Positions 57,256 to 64,000 of a DNA stretch of 64,000 nt are shown here, piece after piece. The notes below the pieces were generated by a model. The model made no database searches. It was not told the DNA's origin and was given only the letters and a program-made list of their open reading frames with translations. Both the position numbers and the translations under genes were made by a program. Source of the stretch: an uncultured bacterium (GTDB lineage: Bacteria; Cyanobacteriota; Vampirovibrionia; Gastranaerophilales; Gastranaerophilaceae); contig CAMOPX010000003.1 in the NCBI GenBank assembly GCA_946622415.1, forward strand, positions 62,001 to 126,000, written 5' to 3'. The first letter of the stretch is position 1. Every line of letters starts with the position of its first letter.

Positions 57256-57558
57256 AAGAATATTAAATTTTCATTATTTCTCTTGCTCAGTTGCCAGAGC
57301 AAGCTCTATGTTTTTATTTGTTTCACTTCCGTTCAACAACGGGAGCTACAAACCCAAGAATATTAAATTTTCAATTATTATGAATTTCCGCCTGTGAAAT
57401 CAAAGATTTCTTCGCTCGTTTCGCTGTCGCTTCACTTCGCAACGGCGGTCATCTAAGGTCTTCATAAATGCCAAAACTCAACGTTTTGTCATTTATTCCG
57501 CACAGCTTGCCCTCGCTTTGCTCGGGTATGCTACAAACCCAAGAATATTAAATTTTCA
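57243..57558 (-). repeat. repeated 5'-leader fragments of tRNA-Lys
   Basis: A ~30-bp block (leader TGAAAATTTAATATTCTT plus the first 12 bases of the tRNA) is present as part of the real gene (57243-57273) and again at 57343-57373 and 57530-57558. After the two extra copies the sequence departs from the tRNA into unrelated DNA (57274-57342 and 57374-57529), the second rich in TTCGCT/CACTTCGC motifs. No gene is seen in 57256-57642. Confidence 0.85.
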
Positions 57559-57642
57559 ACAATACAAGTTTAAAATAACACTGCAAGAAAATCAAGACTA
57601 TTTTTAAAAACAAATTTTTGTGCTAAAATTTTTCATATATAT

Positions 57643-57716
57643 GTCCACGTAGTTCAGATGGATAGAACGTCACCCTCCTAAGGTGAATGTCGGCGGTTCG
57701 AATCCGCCCGCGGACA
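57643..57716 (+). tRNA. tRNA-Arg (anticodon CCT)
   Basis: A 74-nt cloverleaf: acceptor GTCCACG/CGCGGAC with one A-C mismatch at the fifth pair, D-arm GTTC/GAAC, anticodon stem TCACC/GGTGA with loop CTCCTAA (reads AGG), T-arm GGCGG-TTCGAAT-CCGCC, discriminator A. CCA is not encoded. The mismatch is unusual for a working tRNA. Confidence 0.93.
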
Positions 57717-57904
57717 ATAAAAAGTAGTCCAAAATTCTATCCATCTGAATCAGATGCATAGAACATCCACCCACAATAAGGTGAATGAGGGCGATTAAAA
57801 TCCGCCCGCGGACAATAAAAAGTAGTCCAAAATTCTATCCATCTGAATCAGATGCATAGAACATCCACCCACAATAAGGTGAATGAGGGCGATTAAAATC
57901 CGCC
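57711..57904 (+). repeat. two tandem tRNA-Arg-derived pseudo-copies (98-bp period)
   Basis: Units 57711-57808 and 57809-57904 are identical to each other over their shared length. Each carries a degenerate tRNA-Arg: CAGATGCATAGAAC for the D-arm, TAAGGTGAATG from the anticodon stem, and ATCCGCC from the T-arm. The anticodon loop is destroyed and the TTCGAAT loop is changed to ATTAAA. They resemble the real gene much less than they resemble each other. Confidence 0.88.
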
Positions 57905-57940
57905 TGTAAAAAATAATAATTCAAAATAAGAGGAAAAAAA

Positions 57941-58690
57941 TTGACGGAAGTATTCGGAAACATAAATTCTTTTGTAAGATGTTCTGCTTTATTAACACAA
58001 GAAACCGCATTTTTAATTTATATGCAGGGTTGCGTTTTAAGGTGTCTTCACTGTAATGCACCTGAAATGTTCAGCTGTAACGTTAATAAAAAAATGTCCG
58101 TAAACGATATGATGTCTGAAATCTCGCAAACAGAAAATTTTATTAAAAAGGGCGGAGTTATAATTTCAGGTGGTGAACCTCTTATACAGATTGATTTTGT
58201 AACTGAGCTTTTTAAAGCGGTAAAACAAAAAGGTTTAAAGACTACACTTGATACATCAGGTGCTTTATTTAATCCCGCCGATACTTCAAAAATTGATATA
58301 GTGCTTAGTTATACAGATATTGTTATATTAAGTATAAAGCACATAAATTCAGAAACAAACAGGAAATTGACAGGACAACCAAATGCCAATGTTTTAGCAT
58401 TTGCAAAATATTTATCCGCAAAAAATATTCCGATGAGAATAAATTATGTTGCGATTCCGACAGTAAATTCAAACAGAAATCATCTTTTGGAATTAGGGGA
58501 ATTTTTGGCTACGCTGAATAATATAAAATCGCTTGATGTTGTTCCTTTTATAAACAGCGAATTAAAATACAAAAGCATGAATTTAGAATACAGGTTAAGC
58601 GATATAAAAACTCCGTCAAAAGAATACGTTCAAAACGTTAGAGATACTATTCTTGATGCGATGAGAAATTGTAAAAAGAGCGGATTTTAA
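57941..58690 (+). CDS. radical SAM glycyl-radical-enzyme activase (PflA/NrdG-like)
   Basis: A 249-residue protein with the radical SAM motif C31-x3-C35-x2-C38 (G-C-V-L-R-C-L-H-C) and S-G-G-E-P near residue 76. The size and start (F-V-R-C-S-A-L, M-Q-G-C) match pyruvate-formate-lyase-activating enzymes, which abstract a hydrogen from a glycine of a partner glycyl radical enzyme. No such partner is adjacent, so PflA versus another activase is open. The start is TTG with AAGAGG 7 bases upstream. It follows directly on the tRNA-Arg-derived repeats. Confidence 0.82.
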   Translation: MTEVFGNINSFVRCSALLTQETAFLIYMQGCVLRCLHCNAPEMFSCNVNKKMSVNDMMSEISQTENFIKKGGVIISGGEPLIQIDFVTELFKAVKQKGLKTTLDTSGALFNPADTSKIDIVLSYTDIVILSIKHINSETNRKLTGQPNANVLAFAKYLSAKNIPMRINYVAIPTVNSNRNHLLELGEFLATLNNIKSLDVVPFINSELKYKSMNLEYRLSDIKTPSKEYVQNVRDTILDAMRNCKKSGF

Positions 58691-58700
58691 ACCGCTCTTT
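58675..58700. terminator. bidirectional terminator at the end of the activase gene
   Basis: AAAGAGCGG / CCGCTCTTT stem with an 8-nt loop that includes the gene's own stop codon. It also faces the minus-strand gene at 58710. Confidence 0.8.
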
Positions 58701-58709
58701 AAATTAAAT

Positions 58710-58934
58710 TTAACAGTTGTAGTGCGAACATTCGTTTTCGTCTTTTATGGAAAATATCAAATAACCGACTGCGCATAAACCTACTATTGAATAAATAACT
58801 CTTGAAATCATTGACATTTCGCCGAATAGAAAACTGATTAAATCAAAATCAAATGCTCCTATTAAACCCCAATTTAAAGCGCCTATCAGAACAACTGTAT
58901 AAGTAACCCATTTAAAAATATTCATAAAATTCAT
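58710..58934 (-). CDS. DUF378 family small membrane protein
   Basis: A 74-residue protein with two transmembrane helices and the DUF378 core V-L-I-G-A-L-N-W-G-L-I-G-A-F-D-F-D-L-I. It ends in an acidic tail with two cysteines. The function of the family is unknown. GGAGAAAG precedes the ATG. It is downstream of the FlhA-C-like gene on the same strand, 93 bp away. Confidence 0.88.
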   Translation of the reverse strand: MNFMNIFKWVTYTVVLIGALNWGLIGAFDFDLISFLFGEMSMISRVIYSIVGLCAVGYLIFSIKDENECSHYNC

Positions 58935-59027
58935 AAAGCTTTCTCCTTTTTTGTTATCAAGAATATTATTCTCTAAAACAAAAGGAAAAATAATACCGAA
59001 TCTGCTAATAGAGGGTTACTCTTTAGT

Positions 59028-60479
59028 CTATAATTTTCCTAAAATATTTAATTTATATTCAAGTCCTATTTCTTCATAACATACAACAGAAACATCCATA
59101 AATAACTGTGCAACCAGAATGAATATTACCTGTCTGTACTGTTGAGGAACAATAATAACTGCATTTTGATTGATTATATCATCACGCATTTCTTTTAAGA
59201 TTTTTTTGAGTTTGGTAAATTTTGACAAATCAATTCTTATGTTGTTTTCATCTTTATTTGTTTGTTTTTCCAACAATGCAATCGTATCTTCACCTAATTC
59301 GTATGCATTTATTTCTTTATCTTTTGTTGAAATACTTTCCGAGATTTGTCTTGAAAGCATTACTCTCAATTTATCAAGAAGGTCGGATTTATTCGGATCA
59401 TCCGAAAAGTCATTTAATTTTTCAAAAATATACATGATATTTTTCACACTGACTCTTTCTCTGATTAATTGAATCAAGAGATATTTTAACTCGGAAGCAC
59501 TGAGATAATCCCCTAAGATATTATCTACAAGAAGTTCGTTTTGAGATGCAACAATATCAACATATCTGTTCAGATCGTTATAATCAAAAATTTCGTCAAC
59601 ATGAACAATTGCGTAGTGACTTAAATAATTTGCAATATATTCGGTTGCTTCAATGCCTTCTGCCCAGAAATTTTTGCAATCTTCTTTTTTAATCCACAAT
59701 ATTTTTCTTTTTGTAAGAGTGTCTTTAGTCTTGTGAGAATGTTTAATAGGTTCTGTCAAATTTAATTCGTCTTCAAAAAATGCAAGACAATCCGGATAAA
59801 CTTTACCATCTACAACAGGAACACCATGGATATTTATCGTAAATTCATATTCATTTAAAGAAGGATTTTCAATAAATTGTACTTTAGGAATAATGTAACC
59901 CAGTTGCTTTGTTAATTCCTGACGAACTTTTACCGTTTGAGATAAAAGATTTTTTTCATCTTGAGGGTCGCAAATCGAATAAATTTCGGATGAGAGACTG
60001 ATGGAAAGTTTTTCTTCTCCAAGTAATTTTGACATTTTGGAAGGAGCGAGAATTTCTTTTAAATCTCTTTTTAAGTCATTTAATTCGTCAATTTCTTTTT
60101 TAACTTCGTCATTTAAAAATTCACGTTCAGTGTCTTTTGAACTTTCTAAGAATTTTTTTATTTTTTCTATTTTATCTTTTTTATCTCTTATTTTCTTTTG
60201 CAAGTTTATACATAGTTCATACGGTTCTTCTTTAGAATACATCATTTTCTCAACTTGAGAACGGAAAGAAACCATATCCTCTTGCATGTCTTCTTCGATG
60301 TTTTCAACTTCTTTTACAAAGATGCAGTTATATACAATCTTTGAATTTTGCTCTGCTTCATAAATTGAATATAATTCCCAACCGGCTAACGACATTGAAT
60401 TAAGAGTGTTTTCCAATAACGGAGTATCATCTGTCGGTATCGATTTAATTGAAAATTCTTGCCTGTATTGTTTATTCAT
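59028..60479 (-). CDS. soluble protein with FlhA cytoplasmic-domain-like region
   Basis: A 483-residue protein without membrane helices. Residues 1-57 look like a DUF4177-type domain (L-N-S-M-S-L-A-G-W-E-L-Y). Residues 60-150 are a charged coiled coil. Residues ~155-410 follow the cytoplasmic domain of the flagellar/type III export gate FlhA: V-R-Q-E-L-T-K-Q-L-G-Y-I-I-P-K-V, E-F-T-I-N-I-H-G-V, A-T-E-Y-I-A-N-Y-L-S-H-Y, L-V-D-N-I-L-G, and L-I-R-E-R-V-S-V-K-N-I-M-Y-I-F-E-K-L. The N-terminal eight-helix channel part of FlhA is missing. FlhA-C forms a ring that docks export chaperones, so this could be a free export-platform paralogue. It sits between an HlyD-type gene and a DUF378 gene, away from the flagellar operon. 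Confidence 0.75.
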   Translation of the reverse strand: MNKQYRQEFSIKSIPTDDTPLLENTLNSMSLAGWELYSIYEAEQNSKIVYNCIFVKEVENIEEDMQEDMVSFRSQVEKMMYSKEEPYELCINLQKKIRDKKDKIEKIKKFLESSKDTEREFLNDEVKKEIDELNDLKRDLKEILAPSKMSKLLGEEKLSISLSSEIYSICDPQDEKNLLSQTVKVRQELTKQLGYIIPKVQFIENPSLNEYEFTINIHGVPVVDGKVYPDCLAFFEDELNLTEPIKHSHKTKDTLTKRKILWIKKEDCKNFWAEGIEATEYIANYLSHYAIVHVDEIFDYNDLNRYVDIVASQNELLVDNILGDYLSASELKYLLIQLIRERVSVKNIMYIFEKLNDFSDDPNKSDLLDKLRVMLSRQISESISTKDKEINAYELGEDTIALLEKQTNKDENNIRIDLSKFTKLKKILKEMRDDIINQNAVIIVPQQYRQVIFILVAQLFMDVSVVCYEEIGLEYKLNILGKL

Positions 60480-60565
60480 TTTTTTATCCGATTACTAATC
60501 TCTTATATCTAAAAGTATAAAACAAAGTGCCAAAAACGACAAACGTGTTAAGTGATTTTAAAATA

Positions 60566-61564
60566 TTATTTGTTGAATTTTACGTGCACTTTTGTATTTT
60601 TGTCGATATTGTAATTCGATATATCTTCATTAAAAATTATTTTTGCTGTGGTTTTTTCATTTTTATCATAACAAGGAGCTTTAATACAAACTATATTTGA
60701 AGCGGGATAAATTGAAATAACTTTGCCTTCTAAAGTTTTATCGGGCTTTTTTAACTTGAGAGTAACTTCTTGATTGAGCTTTAAATTTTGATTTTTTGTT
60801 GAAGTTTCATAAATAACATAGAAATTATTTGTTGAAATTCTGTATAATGGTTCGCCCGCTTCTATATTGTTTCCGATTTCTTTGTATTTTTTTATTATGG
60901 TTCCTTCAACTTGAGATATAATTATTGAATGCGAAATGTCGAGTTTAAGTTTTTCTGTTTCTTTTATTAATTTCTTGATTTCGGAATTTTTTTCATCATT
61001 TTTTGATAAGTTTGAATTTAAATTATTATTTGAAATTTGTAACTTTTTTTGTGCCGAATTGAAATTTGCACGGGCAATTTCCAGATTTTTTATTGCATTA
61101 TTTAAATCTTTTTCCGTAACAGAGCCATCTTGGAATGCGTTTTTGTATCTTATGTAATCGGAATTTGCGTTTGTTAATTCGGTTTTTGCTTTTTCAAAAT
61201 TACTTTTGTCGGATGAAATATTCAAACTAATGTTGTCTATATTTTTTTCTGAAAGTTTTAATTCTTTTTTTAATTCTTCAAGTCTGTTATTGTATTTTTG
61301 TAATTTTTCTTCATATTCCGTTGAGTCTAATTTTGCTACTATTTCGCCTTTTTTAACTAAAGAATTATTTTCGTTATTTAATTCAGTAATTTTTCCCGAA
61401 ATATCAGAAATAATATATATGTTGTCGGATTCAATGCGTGCAGTATTATTTGATTTTAAAAATATGAAATAAATTGAACAAAGAATCCCGAATAAAAAAG
61501 CGATAATAATCAAAACGGCAACAAGTATTATTTTTTTTGTATTGATTTTTTCTTTACTAAACAT
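60566..61564 (-). CDS. HlyD/EmrA-type membrane fusion (periplasmic adaptor) protein
   Basis: A 332-residue protein with an N-terminal transmembrane helix (12-35), a split biotinyl-lipoyl-like domain (S-D-I-S-G-K-I-T-E-L near 55 and V-E-G-T-I-I-K-K-Y near 220), a long coiled-coil hairpin between them (85-210), and a C-terminal beta-barrel with C-I-K-A-P-C. Such adaptors link an inner-membrane exporter to an outer-membrane channel. No transporter gene is adjacent here. It is upstream (same strand) of the FlhA-C-like gene with an 86-bp gap. Confidence 0.85.
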   Translation of the reverse strand: MFSKEKINTKKIILVAVLIIIAFLFGILCSIYFIFLKSNNTARIESDNIYIISDISGKITELNNENNSLVKKGEIVAKLDSTEYEEKLQKYNNRLEELKKELKLSEKNIDNISLNISSDKSNFEKAKTELTNANSDYIRYKNAFQDGSVTEKDLNNAIKNLEIARANFNSAQKKLQISNNNLNSNLSKNDEKNSEIKKLIKETEKLKLDISHSIIISQVEGTIIKKYKEIGNNIEAGEPLYRISTNNFYVIYETSTKNQNLKLNQEVTLKLKKPDKTLEGKVISIYPASNIVCIKAPCYDKNEKTTAKIIFNEDISNYNIDKNTKVHVKFNK

Positions 61565-61710
61565 TCCTCTGCCCTTATTAAAGTATTTCTTTATATATTA
61601 TAGAATAAAATATATAATATATTAATGACAAAATCAAAACACATAATTTTTGTTGTAAAATAATAATTATTATTGGAAAATATGAGAATAGATTTATCGG
61701 GAGGCAAAGA

Positions 61711-63051
61711 ATGTCAAATTTAGACGAAAAAAAGCAAAAGATTAAACAGCAGTGTGAAGAATACAATGTTGCATATATCAGATTACAGTTTTGTGATATA
61801 AACGGAGCTATAAAAAATCTTTGCATGCCTGTTCGCCAACTTGATAAAGTCATGAATAACGAAATTATGCTGGATGGTTCTTCTATTAAAGGATTTCGCA
61901 GCATAGAAACTTCCGATATGTATTTTTATCCCGATTTGGATACTTTTATGATTTTACCTTGGTGCGAGCAAAACGGTGAAAACGTCGCAAGAATAATCTG
62001 TGATATTCATAATGCAGACGGAACCCCATTTGAAGGTTGTCCCCGCTGCAATTTAAAAAGAATGCTTAAACGCGCGGAAAAATTGGGCTACAAAATGAAT
62101 GTAGGTCCTGAAGCCGAATTTTTTATATTTGAATTTGATGAAAAAGGCAGAGCGACTACGATTACCCATGATAAAGGCGGATATTATGATGCAGCGCCGA
62201 CAGACATGGGAGAAGATATCAGACGTGATATAGTCGGTATTTTAGAGGATATGAATTTTGAAATTGAAGCAAGTCACCATGAAGTATCCGACGGTCAGCA
62301 TGAAATAGATTTTAAATATACGGATGCTCTAAAAGCTGCGGATAACATAATCACATTTAAATATGTCGTAAAAAGTATTGCAAACGAATACGGTGTCCAT
62401 GCAACATTTATGCCAAAACCGATTTATGGAATTAACGGTTCGGGCATGCACTGTAATTTATCCTTATTTAAGGACGGTGAAAATATATTCTATTCTCCCG
62501 ATTCTCCTTATCAACTTTCAAAAGAAGCATTGTATTCAATAGGCGGTGTTTTAAAGCACGTTAAATCGTTTACTGCCGTTACAAATCCTATTGTCAACAG
62601 TTATAAACGTATAGTTCCGGGTTTTGAAGCTCCTGTTTATTTGGCGTGGAGTTTAGCAAATCGTTCCGCACTAATAAGAGTTCCTGCAAAACGCGGTGTT
62701 GCAACAAGAATCGAATTACGTTCACCCGATCCGAGCTGCAATCCGTATCTTGCTTTAGCTGTTATTTTGGGTGCAATTTTAGACGGTATAGAAAATAAAA
62801 TAGAACCGCCGACACAAGTTGAAGAAAACATATACGGAATGACAAAAGATGAATTAAAAGAAGCAAAAATCGAATCACTCCCGGGAACCTTGATAGAAGC
62901 GGTGAATTTACTTGAAGGTGATGAAGTTATTAAAGATGCATTGGGCGAACACATATTAAATGAATTTATCACGGCAAAAAATATCGAATGGGATAAATAC
63001 AGAACCTGTGTTACACAGTGGGAATTAAATACATATCTTAATAATTATTAA
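61711..63051 (+). CDS. glnA: type I glutamine synthetase
   Basis: A 446-residue enzyme (glutamate + NH3 + ATP to glutamine). Motifs: L-D-G-S-S-I-K-G-F near residue 55, G-P-E-A-E-F-F-I-F near 132 (metal ligands), N-G-S-G-M-H-C-N near 246, and [10 protein letters not shown] near 338. The length and the absence of the N-L-Y-D-L-P adenylylation segment suit the shorter GSI-alpha form, unlike the ~470-residue GlnA of photosynthetic cyanobacteria. GGGAGG lies 8 bases before the ATG. It is monocistronic with a strong terminator. Confidence 0.95.
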   Translation: MSNLDEKKQKIKQQCEEYNVAYIRLQFCDINGAIKNLCMPVRQLDKVMNNEIMLDGSSIKGFRSIETSDMYFYPDLDTFMILPWCEQNGENVARIICDIHNADGTPFEGCPRCNLKRMLKRAEKLGYKMNVGPEAEFFIFEFDEKGRATTITHDKGGYYDAAPTDMGEDIRRDIVGILEDMNFEIEASHHEVSDGQHEIDFKYTDALKAADNIITFKYVVKSIANEYGVHATFMPKPIYGINGSGMHCNLSLFKDGENIFYSPDSPYQLSKEALYSIGGVLKHVKSFTAVTNPIVNSYKRIVPGFEAPVYLAWSLANRSALIRVPAKRGVATRIELRSPDPSCNPYLALAVILGAILDGIENKIEPPTQVEENIYGMTKDELKEAKIESLPGTLIEAVNLLEGDEVIKDALGEHILNEFITAKNIEWDKYRTCVTQWELNTYLNNY

Positions 63052-63085
63052 AATATTGTTTAAAAATATAAAATTTAAAAACAAA

Positions 63086-63129
63086 AAATTTAAAAACAAA
63101 TAGAAATTTTTCTATTTGTTTTTAAATTT
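63086..63129 (+). terminator. terminator after glnA
   Basis: A perfect 21-bp stem (core AACAAATAGAAA / TTTCTATTTGTT) with a 2-nt loop, 35 bases after the stop. Confidence 0.85.
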
Positions 63130-63256
63130 ACAAATTGTAAAGTTTTTTTAAAACGTAATTAAAATTATTAAAGTTATAGCCATTTTTGCCGTATAAGAGG
63201 ATATATAGTCAATGTTTACTCTTGCGTATCGGATGGTGTTATATGAAATATTAATT

Positions 63257-63313
63257 TTTGTAAAATTTTTACAAACCTATGTAAAATAATTGCATTTAAA
63301 TGTTTTTACATAG
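63257..63313. promoter_or_regulatory. two adjacent inverted repeats upstream of the haemagglutinin-type gene
   Basis: TTTGTAAA / TTTACAAA (63257-63275, 3-nt gap) and CTATGTAAAA / TTTTACATAG (63277-63313, 17-nt gap) lie 50-110 bp before the start at 63366. Both share GTAAAA arms. They could be operator sites or leader hairpins. Nothing else is recognisable in 63130-63365. Confidence 0.4.
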
Positions 63314-63365
63314 ATATACATTATATAGTGCAGTTATATTTTTTTTGAAAGGATAATAAGAGTCA

Positions 63366-64000
63366 ATGAGAAATTTTAAGAACAAATTAGCATTATTTGC
63401 TACGGTTTTGACATTTGTATATGTCACAGCTCCATCTTCAAATGCTCTTGATATGGGCAGTATAGATTCTAAAACTCCTAATATCAACATGACAAGCGTT
63501 ACTGATGAAAAATTCCAATTAGATATGGCAAAAAATGCAGGTAAAGGCGCAATTGGTCAACTTGATTGGGTTAAATATAATGTTCCGAAAAACCAAGAAG
63601 TTAAATACGGATTTTCAAACAGTTCACAAACAATCATAAACAGAGTTATCGGAAAAGAAACTTCGTTTATATACGGTAAAATTACACAAGGCTGCTCGGC
63701 AGGAGTTGATTGCGGAAATGCAGCTGCAACAGGTAAAGTTCTTTTAATTAACCCCAACGGTGTTGTAATGGGCGCAGGTTCAACAATTGATTTGAATTCA
63801 TTCACGGTTTCAACAAAAGATATTAAAGGAATTAAAAACCTTAGCAGTGTAACCGATATGGCTGCATATCAAGAATCATTAAAGAATTTAGGAAAAAATA
63901 TTAATTTTGTTAAATCATCAGACGGTTCAACAGCAACAATTTGGCTTGGAAACACTGATGGTACAGGCGGTACACATATTACTGCAGATAAATCAATCGC
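63366..64000 (+). CDS. filamentous haemagglutinin-type two-partner-secretion exoprotein (partial)
   Basis: The first 211 residues of a secreted protein cut by the window end. The signal peptide (1-27) ends S-S-N-A. The TPS domain follows: G-Q-L-D-W-V-K-Y-N-V-P-K-N-Q-E-V, I-N-R-V-I-G-K-E-T-S, and L-L-I-N-P-N-G-V-V-M-G-A-G, then L-N-S-F-T-V-S-T. The N-P-N-G block is the hallmark that the outer-membrane TpsB pore recognises. A C-x5-C pair lies between. The remaining, probably long beta-helix and the TpsB partner lie outside the window. AAGAG lies 4 bases before the ATG and AAAGGA further up. Confidence 0.88.
   Translation, partial: MRNFKNKLALFATVLTFVYVTAPSSNALDMGSIDSKTPNINMTSVTDEKFQLDMAKNAGKGAIGQLDWVKYNVPKNQEVKYGFSNSSQTIINRVIGKETSFIYGKITQGCSAGVDCGNAAATGKVLLINPNGVVMGAGSTIDLNSFTVSTKDIKGIKNLSSVTDMAAYQESLKNLGKNINFVKSSDGSTATIWLGNTDGTGGTHITADKSI

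Overview
The window is AT-rich (roughly two thirds A+T) bacterial chromosome, and its gene content points to an anaerobic, non-photosynthetic gut relative of the Cyanobacteria (class Vampirovibrionia/Melainabacteria, order Gastranaerophilales). This placement is an inference from combined traits, not from a marker-gene tree. The traits are: a pyruvate:ferredoxin oxidoreductase next to an [FeFe]-hydrogenase maturase (HydG); flagellar hook genes; many type IV prepilin-like proteins with F-S/T-L-A-E leaders; an MsbA-like exporter, a TonB-like operon and a two-partner-secretion protein, which suggest a double membrane; and tRNA genes that do not encode CCA.

Layout. 0-5.4 kb: hydG (partial), a prepilin, and nifJ (PFOR), for fermentative pyruvate oxidation and hydrogen metabolism. 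5.4-15.4 kb: an unknown acidic protein, a flagellar operon fliJ-fliK-flgD-flgE on the minus strand, and a minus-strand cluster of three prepilin-like genes facing a divergent fourth. 15.6-20.4 kb: one 1589-residue acidic protein with three copies of a module. 20.6-24 kb: a detached piece of the spc ribosomal operon (rpsE-rpmD-rplO-secY-adk). 24-35.6 kb: housekeeping and stress genes (tyrS, an MsbA-like ABC exporter, dnaK, groES-groEL) mixed with lineage-specific proteins (a deiminase-fold protein, a W-P repeat protein, a lysozyme-like protein). 35.7-40.6 kb: tRNA-Ser followed by an accessory patch with a broken BcgI-like restriction-modification gene, its specificity subunit and an AAA ATPase. 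41-50.3 kb: a Na+/serine-threonine symporter, an LprI-like protein, then a tight six-gene operon of unknown function (small anchor protein, VirB10/TrbI-like periplasmic protein, von Willebrand A protein, polytopic membrane protein, two TonB/TolA-like proteins), with a second secreted VWA protein on the opposite strand. 50.4-56.5 kb: an alanine symporter, a cysteine-rich prepilin-like protein, two secreted unknowns and htpX. 56.5-57.9 kb: tRNA-Lys and tRNA-Arg embedded in tandem repeats built from pieces of those same tRNAs. 57.9-64 kb: a PFL-activase-like radical SAM enzyme, a DUF378 protein, a soluble protein resembling the cytoplasmic domain of the flagellar export gate FlhA, an HlyD-type adaptor, glnA, and the start of a filamentous-haemagglutinin-type exoprotein.

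The strongest candidates for undescribed biology are the envelope operon at 43.6-49.3 kb (VWA plus two TonB-like proteins plus a TrbI-like protein), the soluble FlhA-C-like protein at 59-60.5 kb, the tRNA-fragment repeat arrays at 56.6-57.9 kb, and the duplicated GC-rich element between groES and groEL. Intergenic DNA is dotted with strong stem-loop terminators and with decayed palindromic repeats of the kind starting TGTCATTGCGAG.
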